This document shows positions 17,328-24,939 of a stretch of 64,000 bases of DNA, one piece after another. Numbering within the stretch: the first letter of the stretch is position 1; every line of letters begins with the position of its first letter. Position numbers and translations under genes: made by a program. The notes under the pieces are model-generated. The model had not been told where the DNA came from. It made no database searches and was given only the letters and a program-made list of their open reading frames with translations. The stretch comes from Paenibacillus tengchongensis. Lineage in GTDB: Bacteria > Bacillota > Bacilli > Paenibacillales > Paenibacillaceae. The stretch spans positions 372,001-436,000 of the forward strand of contig NZ_WACP01000001.1 in NCBI RefSeq assembly GCF_008973665.1. The letters are read 5' to 3'.

Positions 17328-17357
17328 ACCGCCTTTTTACAAGAAAGGCGGTTTTTA
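17328..17357 (+). terminator. Terminator of marR
   Basis: Arms ACCGCCTTT (17328-17336) and AAAGGCGGT (17344-17352) are followed by a T run. The next 80 bases are very AT-rich and probably hold the promoter of the following gene. Confidence 0.9.
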
Positions 17358-17443
17358 TTTGTTGATTATTATACTTTTTATATGTTATACATGATATATA
17401 TTTTAATTATTAAAATAAATCTCAGGTGGAAGGTGGTCTGTAC

Positions 17444-18100
17444 TTGTATATGCATACCGCCGGCGAAGGCGAAATTCCCTTGAAAGTTATGGGCTCGCTC
17501 ATCTGCCGGGAAGATATCCGCGCGTCATTCATCCATGTATTCGGTCATTTAAAAGCAAACGGAATGGTGGCAACCGCAAGGCTGAAGGTATCCGGCGATT
17601 GCAGTATTGCCAAGGCGTGTCACGCGGAAAGCATCGAGAACCTGGGAAGTCTCAGACTCCACAGTCTGCAGGCCCGGCACGTTCACTCTTCAGGCTATTT
17701 GTCGGCGGCAGGCCCGATGCGGGTGGCCACATTTGCAGCGAAAGGTGCGGTGAAGCTGCAGAGTCTCGAGGCTGCAGATAGCATTGAAATCGTACTGGGC
17801 AATACCTCTACTGCCGAGCGGCTGACTTCATCCGGCTGGGTTCACATCCGGCGGTCCTTTCCGAAGCTGGGGTTTCATATGGGGTCATTCCGCAGACTGG
17901 CCTGCGGCCTGATTCAAGGGGCATCACTCCGTCTGGAATACACCTCCGCCAGGCTGGTCTGCGGAACGGATATTGCCGTCGGACCGGGGTGCGACATCGG
18001 GGAAATCCGTTACAGCCATAGCCTGACTGTCGCTCCCGGCTCCAAAGTGGGCCGGTCCTTTCACTGTAATGACGCCGGAGACACAGGGGGCTGCCCATGA
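17444..18100 (+). CDS. Bactofilin-like polymer-forming protein (putative)
   Basis: The 218-residue protein has no signal peptide and no membrane span. It consists of repeated short strands of the type G-x-L-x-x-x-x-x-V-x-G (VMGSLICREDIRASFIHVFG, LKVSGDCSIAKACHAESIEN, LQARHVHSSGYLSAAGPMRV), which resembles the right-handed beta-helix of bactofilins and the YhbE/YhbF proteins of Bacillus. Such proteins self-assemble into filaments or scaffolds. The start is TTG 17444, seven bases after AAGGTGG; ATG 17450 is an alternative. It overlaps the next gene by four bases (ATGA), implying coupled translation with a membrane protein that could anchor it. The family assignment is moderate. Confidence 0.6.
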   Translation: MYMHTAGEGEIPLKVMGSLICREDIRASFIHVFGHLKANGMVATARLKVSGDCSIAKACHAESIENLGSLRLHSLQARHVHSSGYLSAAGPMRVATFAAKGAVKLQSLEAADSIEIVLGNTSTAERLTSSGWVHIRRSFPKLGFHMGSFRRLACGLIQGASLRLEYTSARLVCGTDIAVGPGCDIGEIRYSHSLTVAPGSKVGRSFHCNDAGDTGGCP

Positions 18101-18408
18101 CCGGAGAATCTGCCGCTGCGGTTACCCGTACGGTGAAGGGCATCGGCAAGGGCTTTATTCTGCTCTTTGCGGTTCCCATTCTGGGCGTATGGACGGCGGG
18201 AAGCTTGATTTGTGCAGGAATTGCGGTCATTGCAGGAATATTAGGAGCGTTCGGTTGGGAGGGGGTAACGCTTGCCTTCAGCCCGGAGCTGAGCCTGCCC
18301 GGGATTCTGGCTCTGCCGCTCGGTATCGTGCTTGCCTTGCTGCTGTATGGCTCACATCTCTTCGCCCGGCGGGGGCTGCGCAGCTGCCTGCAGTTCGTAA
18401 GATCATGA
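18097..18408 (+). CDS. Small membrane protein coupled to bactofilin-like gene
   Basis: This 103-residue protein has two or three hydrophobic segments (about 18-45 and 68-88) and short basic ends (ARRGLRSCLQFVRS at the C-terminus). It overlaps the upstream gene by four bases and must be translated with it. I do not recognise the family. The likely role, from position only, is as membrane partner of the polymer-forming protein. A GC-rich hairpin follows at 18433. Confidence 0.65.
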   Translation: MTGESAAAVTRTVKGIGKGFILLFAVPILGVWTAGSLICAGIAVIAGILGAFGWEGVTLAFSPELSLPGILALPLGIVLALLLYGSHLFARRGLRSCLQFVRS

Positions 18409-18432
18409 CCGGGTGGGCCGTGAGACTATAAA

Positions 18433-18454
18433 GCCCCCCGGCGGGCCGGGGGGC
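18433..18454. terminator. Hairpin between convergent genes
   Basis: Perfect 10-bp arms GCCCCCCGGC and GCCGGGGGGC with a two-base loop lie between two convergent genes. The T tract is better on the minus strand (CTTTAT), serving the AraC gene, but it is weak. Confidence 0.6.
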
Positions 18455-18464
18455 AGTTGCTTGC

Positions 18465-19331
18465 CTATTCAATGGGAAAATACAAATCCATTACAGACCC
18501 GCCTTCACCATCCAGCACTTCTTCCAGCCAATACCGCTCCTGGTCGCAGGATGGCTGATACCCTCTGCTGTTCACCCACCCGGCCAGTTGCCTCCAGCCC
18601 AGCGGAATGCGCACCAGCGGATCGGCAAATGGGTCGGTAATGCGCAGAGAAGCGTATTTGCAGCCTTCGATCTCCTTGATGACCATCCCCCCGTCAAGGG
18701 AAGAAGGCGGGGCGTCTGTCTCCACCCAATATTCGTAACCCCGCAGGCCATTCTCTTGCTGCTCCTCAGACACCGGCACGTCGAAGCCAAACCGCCTGGC
18801 TTCCTTGCCTGTTCCTCTTGCTTTAGCCCAGTGCTCCACAGAATGCACCACTTCATCTTCAGGCTCCGGGCCGACCCTGAATGCGCTGGCCACCCTCATG
18901 TTGCCAAGTGTGGTTATGCTTACTTCGCTTAAATAATCCAATATCATTCCTCCTCCGTGTCCACTTCCCGGAAATGCCGGCTCCACGAGCACCGGTTTGG
19001 GCGGCAATGAATACTTGGCCTGTCTTGCACAGCTGGGCAGCTGTCCGAATTCCTGTGTAAAGGCCCTGCTGAATGAACGTTCAGAGCTGTATCCGTATTC
19101 AAGCGCAACATCCAAAACCCGCTTGCCCTCTACAATATCCAGCATGGCATGGGCGAGCCGCCGCTTCCGTACGTACTCCATCAAGGTAAGGTTCAGGTGG
19201 ATTCCGAATAAGCGATGAAAATGGAACTTGGAAAACCCCGAAATCCGCGCGCACTCTTCCAGAGTGATCGGTTCATTCAGATGCTCTTCAATATAATCCA
19301 CCGTTCTCTGCAAAAACTCGACATAACCCAA
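18465..19331 (-). CDS. AraC-family regulator with GyrI-like effector domain
   Basis: The 288-residue protein has two AraC helix-turn-helix units at its N-terminus (TLEECARISGFSKFHFHRLF and VLDVALEYGYSSERSFSRAF, up to about residue 105). A C-terminal domain follows from about 125 that resembles GyrI/Rob-type small-molecule binding (LSEVSITTLGNMRVASAFRVG, then GYEYWVETD and IPLGWRQLAGWV). Such regulators usually respond to drugs or toxic compounds. I chose TTG 19331, after GAGGAAG; a TTG 24 bases upstream lacks a usable site. The target genes are not obvious. Confidence 0.83.
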   Translation of the reverse strand: MGYVEFLQRTVDYIEEHLNEPITLEECARISGFSKFHFHRLFGIHLNLTLMEYVRKRRLAHAMLDIVEGKRVLDVALEYGYSSERSFSRAFTQEFGQLPSCARQAKYSLPPKPVLVEPAFPGSGHGGGMILDYLSEVSITTLGNMRVASAFRVGPEPEDEVVHSVEHWAKARGTGKEARRFGFDVPVSEEQQENGLRGYEYWVETDAPPSSLDGGMVIKEIEGCKYASLRITDPFADPLVRIPLGWRQLAGWVNSRGYQPSCDQERYWLEEVLDGEGGSVMDLYFPIE

Positions 19332-19467
19332 TGATGCTTCACTTCCTCGTTGCAACGATTAAACTAAGTATAATATCCGGGAAGACCGCAAACAGGACAT
19401 TTTTTGCTAAAGTGATCTTAGACCGGGGAGCTTTAAGATGCAGGAATTCACGCTCTATCACCGATGA

Positions 19468-19644
19468 TTATGTAGGCTCTTTCCTGGTGCAGGACTCGAG
19501 TTTATTATATTCATTTATCAATTCATCGAGCTTCATGGATTGCCTGATCACACTTGGATGCAGGACACCATGCCTCTGCTCAAGCAAATTCAGCTTCATC
19601 CGTTCGGACTCCATTCTCTTCTGGATACACTCCAGTCTCCTCAT
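19468..19644 (-). CDS. Spo0E-family aspartyl-phosphate phosphatase
   Basis: This 58-residue gene has a textbook AGGAGG site before ATG 19644. The product is a short helical hairpin: a charged first helix (RRLECIQKRMESERMKLNLL), a turn (HPSVIRQ) and the second helix with SMKLDELINEYN, which matches the Spo0E signature S-x-x-L-D-x-L-I. Spo0E-type proteins remove phosphate from Spo0A (or related regulators) and so delay sporulation. It is a stand-alone gene between the AraC regulator and the anti-sigma gene, supporting a spore-forming host. Confidence 0.88.
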   Translation of the reverse strand: MRRLECIQKRMESERMKLNLLEQRHGVLHPSVIRQSMKLDELINEYNKLESCTRKEPT

Positions 19645-19758
19645 TCTTATAACCTCCTGGTACTATATTGTACAAGTAACTGTAAAAATATAGGACGCAA
19701 GAAGCACTGCATTACAGGAAAGTATGAAGAGCTGGGCAAATCTTCCTGCAACTTAAGA

Positions 19759-19790
19759 AGGCCCGCAGACTGTAATAGTCCGCAGGACCT
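19759..19790 (-). terminator. Terminator of the first sigma/anti-sigma operon
   Basis: A 13-pair stem with one bulge (19759-19771 against 19777-19790) pairs well as minus-strand RNA, allowing wobble pairs. The T tract is short (TTCTT). Confidence 0.6.
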
Positions 19791-19804
19791 CCTTTTCCTT
19801 CTAT

Positions 19805-20527
19805 TTATGAACCGGGGGCTATCCGGATACCCAGCCTGCCCAGGTATTCATTCAGCTGCTCCAGCAGTTCCGTATATCTTGCATCGGTCTTCCCGGTTCC
19901 TGACGCATAGGTCCGAAATTCATCAACACACTTCTTAAAATCGGCAAATTCTTCCGCAGTAAAGCTCCGCTCCGCTTTCGCCAGCGGCTCCGCCCAGAAG
20001 GCGTCCCCGTCCAGGGCCGGGACTGCACCTTCTGCCGCTGCTCCATCCTCCAGCCGCTCTGCATAGGAAGCGAGTTCACCGGTCAGCCGGTTATATTCTG
20101 CCTGTTCGTCCGCGCTCAGCCGCTGCGGATGAAGCTTGCCTTCGGCATCGGCAATCTTCAGATTATAGGCCCCGATCTCCTCAAGCAAGGTCATAAATGC
20201 TGTAAATTCCTCGCTGCCCAGGCGCTCCTTCGCCTGCTGCAGCTTGGCCTCCAGCTTATCGTAACCCTGCTGTGTCCCGAATTCCGGAACCACCTGCTCT
20301 GCGGACCCGTATATGCCATCTGCCAAATAATGATAGCCGGCGTAAGCTCCGGTCGGAAGTAACAGTACAGCAGCGAGTATTGTCGCCGCCCACCATTTTT
20401 TCATTTGCGGTCTTCTCCCCTCTCCGGGCGGAATGGCTTTCAGAATCCGCCCCTTCAGTTCAGGTGGGGCGCTCCAGCCTTCGGCTTCCTCCTGAAGCGA
20501 GGAACGCAGATCATGTTCCAGACTCAT
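19805..20527 (-). CDS. Membrane anti-sigma factor (DUF3600-like)
   Basis: The 240-residue protein has a cytoplasmic N-terminus of about 42 residues, one transmembrane span (WWAATILAAVLLLPTGAYAGY, about 45-65), and an extracytoplasmic helical domain rich in Glu, Ala and Leu. This is the layout of anti-sigma factors with a C-terminal DUF3600-type domain. It overlaps the sigma gene by 17 bases and has its own GGTGGAGG site, so the pair is translationally coupled. It should hold the sigma factor at the membrane until an envelope signal releases it. The extracellular domain has no motif that reveals the signal. Confidence 0.8.
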   Translation of the reverse strand: MSLEHDLRSSLQEEAEGWSAPPELKGRILKAIPPGEGRRPQMKKWWAATILAAVLLLPTGAYAGYHYLADGIYGSAEQVVPEFGTQQGYDKLEAKLQQAKERLGSEEFTAFMTLLEEIGAYNLKIADAEGKLHPQRLSADEQAEYNRLTGELASYAERLEDGAAAEGAVPALDGDAFWAEPLAKAERSFTAEEFADFKKCVDEFRTYASGTGKTDARYTELLEQLNEYLGRLGIRIAPGS

Positions 20528-21104
20528 GCAAATCCTCCACCTTCCCTATACGTATGGTGTCAGCCCTGTGTTTACGGCGCAGCTTCTGCAGAGCGGCATA
20601 GATGCGCGATTTGACCGTTCCCAGCGGAATGTCCAGTATGGCGGCAATTTCCTCCTGCGAATACTCCTGCCCATAGTGCAGGATAACAACCTGCTTCAGC
20701 TTAAACGGCAGGGTATGCACAGCGGCAAGCAGCGGACGGTTGGCCAAACGTTCCACCACTTCCCTGGCGAAATCCTCTTCAATGGACAGACCGCTCTGCT
20801 CGGCCTTGAGCCTGATTCGCAGCTGCCGCCAGCCCTTGCGCCGGTGGGATTGAATCTGCCGCATGGCGACGCCCATCAGCCAGGGCCGCAGCGGCCTGCT
20901 CCGGTCATAACGGCCGAGGGAACGGTGAACCTCCATATAAATCTCCTGCACCACATCCTCAGCATCGGAAGGTGCCGAAACGAAGAAACGGACCGCCTTG
21001 TAAACATCTTCTACAGTAGCCTCATACAACTCACCGAACGCCTCACGGCTGCCGGCTAGCGTAAGCTCGATAAGCTGTGTGCATTCTACCGGATGCTTTG
21101 TCAT
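20511..21104 (-). CDS. ECF-type RNA polymerase sigma factor
   Basis: The 197-residue protein is a group 4 sigma factor. Region 2 spans about 20-85 (FGELYEATVEDVYKAVRFF, DAEDVVQEIYMEVHRSL, RPLRPWLMGVAMRQI). Region 4 spans about 125-180 (LPFKLKQVVILHYGQEYSQEE, IAAILDIPLGTVKSRIYAAL, LRRK). The ATG at 21104 follows AAGGGGGG. It is followed by a membrane anti-sigma factor and diverges from a stalk-domain protein gene, which could be a target. A 12-bp palindrome AACAAGCTTGTT at 21181-21192 lies in the divergent gap. Confidence 0.92.
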   Translation of the reverse strand: MTKHPVECTQLIELTLAGSREAFGELYEATVEDVYKAVRFFVSAPSDAEDVVQEIYMEVHRSLGRYDRSRPLRPWLMGVAMRQIQSHRRKGWRQLRIRLKAEQSGLSIEEDFAREVVERLANRPLLAAVHTLPFKLKQVVILHYGQEYSQEEIAAILDIPLGTVKSRIYAALQKLRRKHRADTIRIGKVEDLHESGT

Positions 21105-21282
21105 CCGCGATCCCCCCTTCAGGCTTACACAATATATTGGCGGGAAACGGTCAAACCGTTCGATTTATTTATCCGGTTGTAACAAGCTTGTTGCTCTTTT
21201 GTTGCCTGAAAGAGACCTTAAGCGGGTAAATTTATTCTATAATATAAGAGCTTGGAATTTTCATATAATGCGGAGGCTTCCC

Positions 21283-22401
21283 ATGAAAAGATTGCTACCG
21301 ATCTGCACCGTCGCCCTGACCCTCTTGCTGGCCGGAAGCCCGGCCGCATCTTCTATAGATAATGCCATGGCCGCTGCACCGCTGCGGCTGGTTGTTGACG
21401 GCGAGGCGGCTGTAACGCCCCTGCGCCCTTTTACCGAGAACGGATTGATATATGTGCCTGTCCGCGTCTTGAATGAATTCTACCCCGCTGAACTGAAATG
21501 GAATAATCAGAGCAAACTATTGACCGTCAGTACAGATTACAGCAGTTTAAGTCTGAAACCGGGAACCTCATTGCTGCTATACGAGGGGGGCGGCTCTTAC
21601 TCTATGGAGGGCAAGGTGATTCTGCGCAAGGGACATGTGTATCTGCCCGCCGGGGAACTGAACAGTCTTAGCGGAGCCAGCTACAGGCTCGATAAGGACA
21701 AGAATCAGGTGCTCATTGAATCCGGCTCTGTCAGTACCTCCGTACGGGTGCCCAAGGTGCCGCTTGCCCTGGCTGAAGGCAATCCCGCAGTCAAGCTGTA
21801 CGCCGCCCTGAAAGACGGGAGCACCTATAAAGGATATATTCTTGAGGTGAACGGCGTGAAGCGCAGCTTCAACTGGGAGACCTATAGGGATTTAAGCCAT
21901 CCGCCGGAGCTGTACTATACCGATATTACCGGCGATGGCCGGAAAGAAGCGGTTATTGTGCTGACGCTCGGCTCAGGAACCGGAATCTTCCAACAGGAAA
22001 TCCATGTCATCCGCCCGGAAGACGGCAGTGAAATTAATGTTCTTCCTGCAGGGGAAGCGGCTGAGCAGCTCATTACCTCCAGTATCGCCGATGACGGCGC
22101 GGATGTGCTTGTCAGACTGAAGCTGCAGCGGTCTTCCACTCCTTCTGTGGCTATCCGGGTCGCTGACCGGACCGCCGAAGAATTGATTGGAGTCGGCTTC
22201 GGTTCCGTCGTCTATTACAAAGTTGAATCAGGCAAGCTCGTGGCCACTGCCAATGTGCTGGTCGGTTTTGCCGAAAGCATCGGCGACCTGAAGATCGTCT
22301 ACAAGTCCGGCGGCTCCGGCCTGGAGGCGGAGTCCATTACCTTTATACCGTATGACAATTATTATCCGGCAGAGATAACGGAGGCTCCCGCCAATGATTG
22401 A
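21283..22401 (+). CDS. Secreted protein with copper-amine-oxidase-like N-terminal (stalk) domain
   Basis: The 372-residue exported protein starts with a signal peptide (MKRLLPICTVALTLLLAG). A copper-amine-oxidase-like N-terminal domain follows (LRLVVDGEAAVTPLRPFTENGLIYVPVRVL, then a second segment ending HVYLPAGELNSLSGASY). These domains are common in Paenibacillus wall-associated proteins and have no oxidase activity. The C-terminal 200 residues contain LYYTDITGDGRKEAVIVLTLG, similar to FG-GAP/VCBS-like calcium loops. ATG 21283 with CGGAGG is the start; upstream in-frame codons overlap the sigma gene. It overlaps the TatD gene by eight bases. A TATAAT box lies 45 bases upstream. Confidence 0.8.
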   Translation: MKRLLPICTVALTLLLAGSPAASSIDNAMAAAPLRLVVDGEAAVTPLRPFTENGLIYVPVRVLNEFYPAELKWNNQSKLLTVSTDYSSLSLKPGTSLLLYEGGGSYSMEGKVILRKGHVYLPAGELNSLSGASYRLDKDKNQVLIESGSVSTSVRVPKVPLALAEGNPAVKLYAALKDGSTYKGYILEVNGVKRSFNWETYRDLSHPPELYYTDITGDGRKEAVIVLTLGSGTGIFQQEIHVIRPEDGSEINVLPAGEAAEQLITSSIADDGADVLVRLKLQRSSTPSVAIRVADRTAEELIGVGFGSVVYYKVESGKLVATANVLVGFAESIGDLKIVYKSGGSGLEAESITFIPYDNYYPAEITEAPAND

Positions 22402-23191
22402 CGCTCATCTCCATCTGGAGCAATATTCAGCAGCCGAAGCGGAGGAACTGCTTGACGAGCTGCCGCAGCACGGTGTTGAAGCTGTAGTTGCGGTCTCGAT
22501 GAATCTGGACTCCTGCATCCGTACGCAGCAGCTCGCGGAGCGTTGTCCGCAGCGGGTGCTGCCGGCCTACGGCTATCATCCCGAACAGCCGCTGCCAAGC
22601 GAAGCAGAGCTGGCGGCGCTGCTGGCCTGGATGGAGGAGCATGTCTCGTCCATGGCGGCTGTCGGCGAGATCGGCCTGCCTTACTATAGGCGGGCCGAGG
22701 CGCTGAAACGCGGCGAACCCTTTGACCTGAAGCCGTACCTCCGGCTGCTGGACCTGCTGCTCGCTTTCGCGGCAAGGCACGCTAAGCCGGTGGTTCTCCA
22801 TGCCGTATACGAAGATGCGCTGCTGGCTTGCGATTTACTGGACAAACATGGGATCCGCCAGGCCCATTTCCACTGGTTCAAGGGACCGGAAGAAGCCGTA
22901 GCCCGGATGATCGGCCACGGCTACTATATCTCCTTCACTCCGGATATCGTATACGAGCCGGAGATTCAGGCACTCGCCCGCCGCTACCCGCCGCAGCTCG
23001 TCATGGCCGAGACGGACGGCCCCTGGCCGTTCGAAGGCCCGTTCGGCGGCCGCAGGACGCATCCGGCGATGGTCCGCGACGTCGCCGCCGCTTGGGGAGC
23101 CCTGCGCGGCTACTCGCCATCGCAGGCCGGGAGTATGCTGACCGCCAATACGGCGCGGTTCTATCCATTGCCGCCACGGCGGAACCAGTAA
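22394..23191 (+). CDS. TatD-family metal-dependent hydrolase
   Basis: The 265-residue protein has the TatD layout: metal ligands in IDAHLHLEQ (H5 and H7), VGEIGLPYY (E near residue 94), VVLHAVYE, AHFHWFKG and AETDGPWP (aspartate near 212). The TIM-barrel family includes 3'-5' exonucleases and other phosphoesterases or amidohydrolases. It starts inside the end of the stalk-domain gene with its own GGAGGC site, so the two are coupled. The real substrate is unknown, as it is more divergent than housekeeping TatD. Confidence 0.82.
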   Translation: MIDAHLHLEQYSAAEAEELLDELPQHGVEAVVAVSMNLDSCIRTQQLAERCPQRVLPAYGYHPEQPLPSEAELAALLAWMEEHVSSMAAVGEIGLPYYRRAEALKRGEPFDLKPYLRLLDLLLAFAARHAKPVVLHAVYEDALLACDLLDKHGIRQAHFHWFKGPEEAVARMIGHGYYISFTPDIVYEPEIQALARRYPPQLVMAETDGPWPFEGPFGGRRTHPAMVRDVAAAWGALRGYSPSQAGSMLTANTARFYPLPPRRNQ

Positions 23192-23302
23192 CGTCTGATT
23201 GCCAGACGATAGCCCAAATTCATGAACGTATATTATAGGCATTGAATCTTGCGGTTCTCCGGCTGGATCAGCAGAATCCGGCGTTTCATCCCCGGCCCCC
23301 CG

Positions 23303-23872
23303 CTACAGGCCTAACCGTTCGACACTGCTCAGTGCTTCATCCGAGAACCTCAGCGCATAAATGTCCGGCGTCGTGGAGGCGAGCAGAAACTCCGTTCCGT
23401 ACTCCGGCGCATACTCACTGATCATCAGCGTCATCACCAGCCCGTGGGTGCCAATGGCAACCGATTCTCCACGATGTCTGATTATAATCTCTTTCAGCGC
23501 ACCAACCGCCCGGCGGCGGCAGGCGTTCAGCGACTCTCCGCCCGGCGGGGCGTAATCCGGGTCGGCGAACATGGCATCCAGTAACGGGTCAAGCTCTCTA
23601 TTTGTCATAATACGGTTCTCCCCGTTGAAATGGGTTTCCCGCAAATCGTCCACCAGGTGGATATCCTGCCCCAATTCCTCCGCCAGTCCGGCAAGGGTAT
23701 CTGCCGCTCTTGCATATGGACTGCTGTACAGCGCCGCAAGACCTTCCTCCCGCAATCTGGCCGTCACCTTCAGCGAATCAATGCGCCCCTGCTCGGACAA
23801 TCCCCGCGAGCTTTCCGTTCCTCTGCTTTTATCGGATTGTGCGTGCCGCACCATATATACTACAGTTTCCAT
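23303..23872 (-). CDS. Histidine phosphatase family protein (phosphoglycerate mutase-like)
   Basis: The 189-residue cytoplasmic protein has the catalytic motif VRHAQSD with the nucleophilic histidine at residue 10, LYSSPYARAADT, the acid-bearing segment LRETHFNGE, and the second histidine in IGTHGLVMT near residue 144. This is the histidine phosphatase superfamily, which covers phosphoglycerate mutases, alpha-ribazole phosphatases and broad phosphatases; the substrate cannot be assigned. The ATG at 23872 follows AAGGGGGA. It is a single gene. Confidence 0.87.
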   Translation of the reverse strand: METVVYMVRHAQSDKSRGTESSRGLSEQGRIDSLKVTARLREEGLAALYSSPYARAADTLAGLAEELGQDIHLVDDLRETHFNGENRIMTNRELDPLLDAMFADPDYAPPGGESLNACRRRAVGALKEIIIRHRGESVAIGTHGLVMTLMISEYAPEYGTEFLLASTTPDIYALRFSDEALSSVERLGL

Positions 23873-24035
23873 GATCGTCCCCCTTGTAAATGTCTGGAAT
23901 GTTAATCAAGCGCTCTCCCCAAGGTAGCACATCTTCTATGTCCATTCTTATCAAAACTGTCACACCCCGCTCTCCTTCCCGCTGTCAAAAAATTATGCCG
24001 CCCACGCAACCTTCAGCCGCCGGCCCGCATCTTAC

Positions 24036-24611
24036 ATGGTAAAGGGGGAGCTTCCGCTGGACATTATAGAAGGAATCAAAGCAAAGGATGAGTCCGCTCT
24101 CCGGCTGCTGATGGAACGCTACGGGGATATGCTGCTGCGGACCGCCTGGCTGCTGCTGAAGGACCGGCAGGCGGCGGAAGAAGCGGTGCAGGACACCTTC
24201 ATTCAGGCTTACGCCAAAATCGGCCAGCTCGAAGACCCGCAGCGCCTGCGCGGCTGGCTGGTTGCGATCGCCGTCAACCGCTGCCGGATGCGCCAGCGGA
24301 CCTGGAGCTGGCGGAGCATCTTTCCCGCCGCAGCCGCTGTCATCCACGCGGATGAAGATACCGGCGGCGGGGCGGGTGCCGAAGCGCTGTTCATGATGCG
24401 CTGGGAGCAGGTTCAGCTCGGAGAGGCCATCCGCAGCCTGGATTATATATACCGCGAATGTCTGACCTTGTACTACTACCATGAAATGAGCGTTAAGGAG
24501 ATTGCCGGCCAGCTCAAGCTGCCGGAGAATACGGTGAAATCCCGGCTGGCACGGGGCAGAGCACTGCTGAGGCGGATACTGGAGAAGGAGGGATTGAAGG
24601 ATGGACAATGA
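24036..24611 (+). CDS. ECF-type sigma factor (second module)
   Basis: The protein of about 191 residues is a group 4 sigma factor: region 2 (LLMERYGDMLLRTAWLLLKDRQAAEE, VQDTFIQAYAKIGQ, LRGWLVAIAVNRC) and region 4 (RSLDYIYRECLTLYYYHEMSVKEIAGQLKLPENTVKSRLARGRALLR). Start choice is unusual. ATG 24036 has no ribosome binding site, while AAAGGGGGAG at 24041-24050 sits six bases before an in-frame CTG at 24057, which may be the true start. It overlaps the next gene by 11 bases and begins a three-gene operon. Confidence 0.88.
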   Translation: MVKGELPLDIIEGIKAKDESALRLLMERYGDMLLRTAWLLLKDRQAAEEAVQDTFIQAYAKIGQLEDPQRLRGWLVAIAVNRCRMRQRTWSWRSIFPAAAAVIHADEDTGGGAGAEALFMMRWEQVQLGEAIRSLDYIYRECLTLYYYHEMSVKEIAGQLKLPENTVKSRLARGRALLRRILEKEGLKDGQ

Positions 24612-24939
24612 GCGTGACACGATCCGGCGGCGGCTGGAGGAGGAGCTGGAGGGAATGGCGTTCAGCGGAGCGGAGCGGGTATTGAAGCAGACCCACCCGG
24701 GATCACGCGGCGAGCGCCTGCAGGCCTGGTGGAACAAGGAGCTGGAGATCCCGCTGAGGCCGCTTGGCGCATGTGCGGCTGTTATCCTGCTGGGGGCTAT
24801 ACTGATCCTCGCCCCGCACGGGAAATCCGGGAAGGAACAGACCGCTGCCCCATCGGGCGTACGGGAGCTGATTCAAGCCGGAGGCAACACCTACTGGAAG
24901 GATCTCTATGAACAGGCGGTGAGAAGGGTTGAACATTAA
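24601..24939 (+). CDS. Small membrane protein, probable anti-sigma factor
   Basis: The 112-residue protein has a charged cytoplasmic N-terminus of about 50 residues, one transmembrane span (LGACAAVILLGAILILAP, about 55-72) and a short outer tail. It overlaps the sigma gene by 11 bases and the following large gene by 11 bases. Position, size and topology point to a compact anti-sigma factor for the upstream ECF sigma. No zinc-binding anti-sigma motif (H-x3-C-x2-C) is present, so this is inference from context. Confidence 0.65.
   Translation: MDNERDTIRRRLEEELEGMAFSGAERVLKQTHPGSRGERLQAWWNKELEIPLRPLGACAAVILLGAILILAPHGKSGKEQTAAPSGVRELIQAGGNTYWKDLYEQAVRRVEH

Noticed and set aside
21079..21282. Upstream extension of the stalk-domain protein
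   Set aside because: It overlaps the divergent sigma gene. A signal peptide begins exactly at ATG 21283 with CGGAGG before it.
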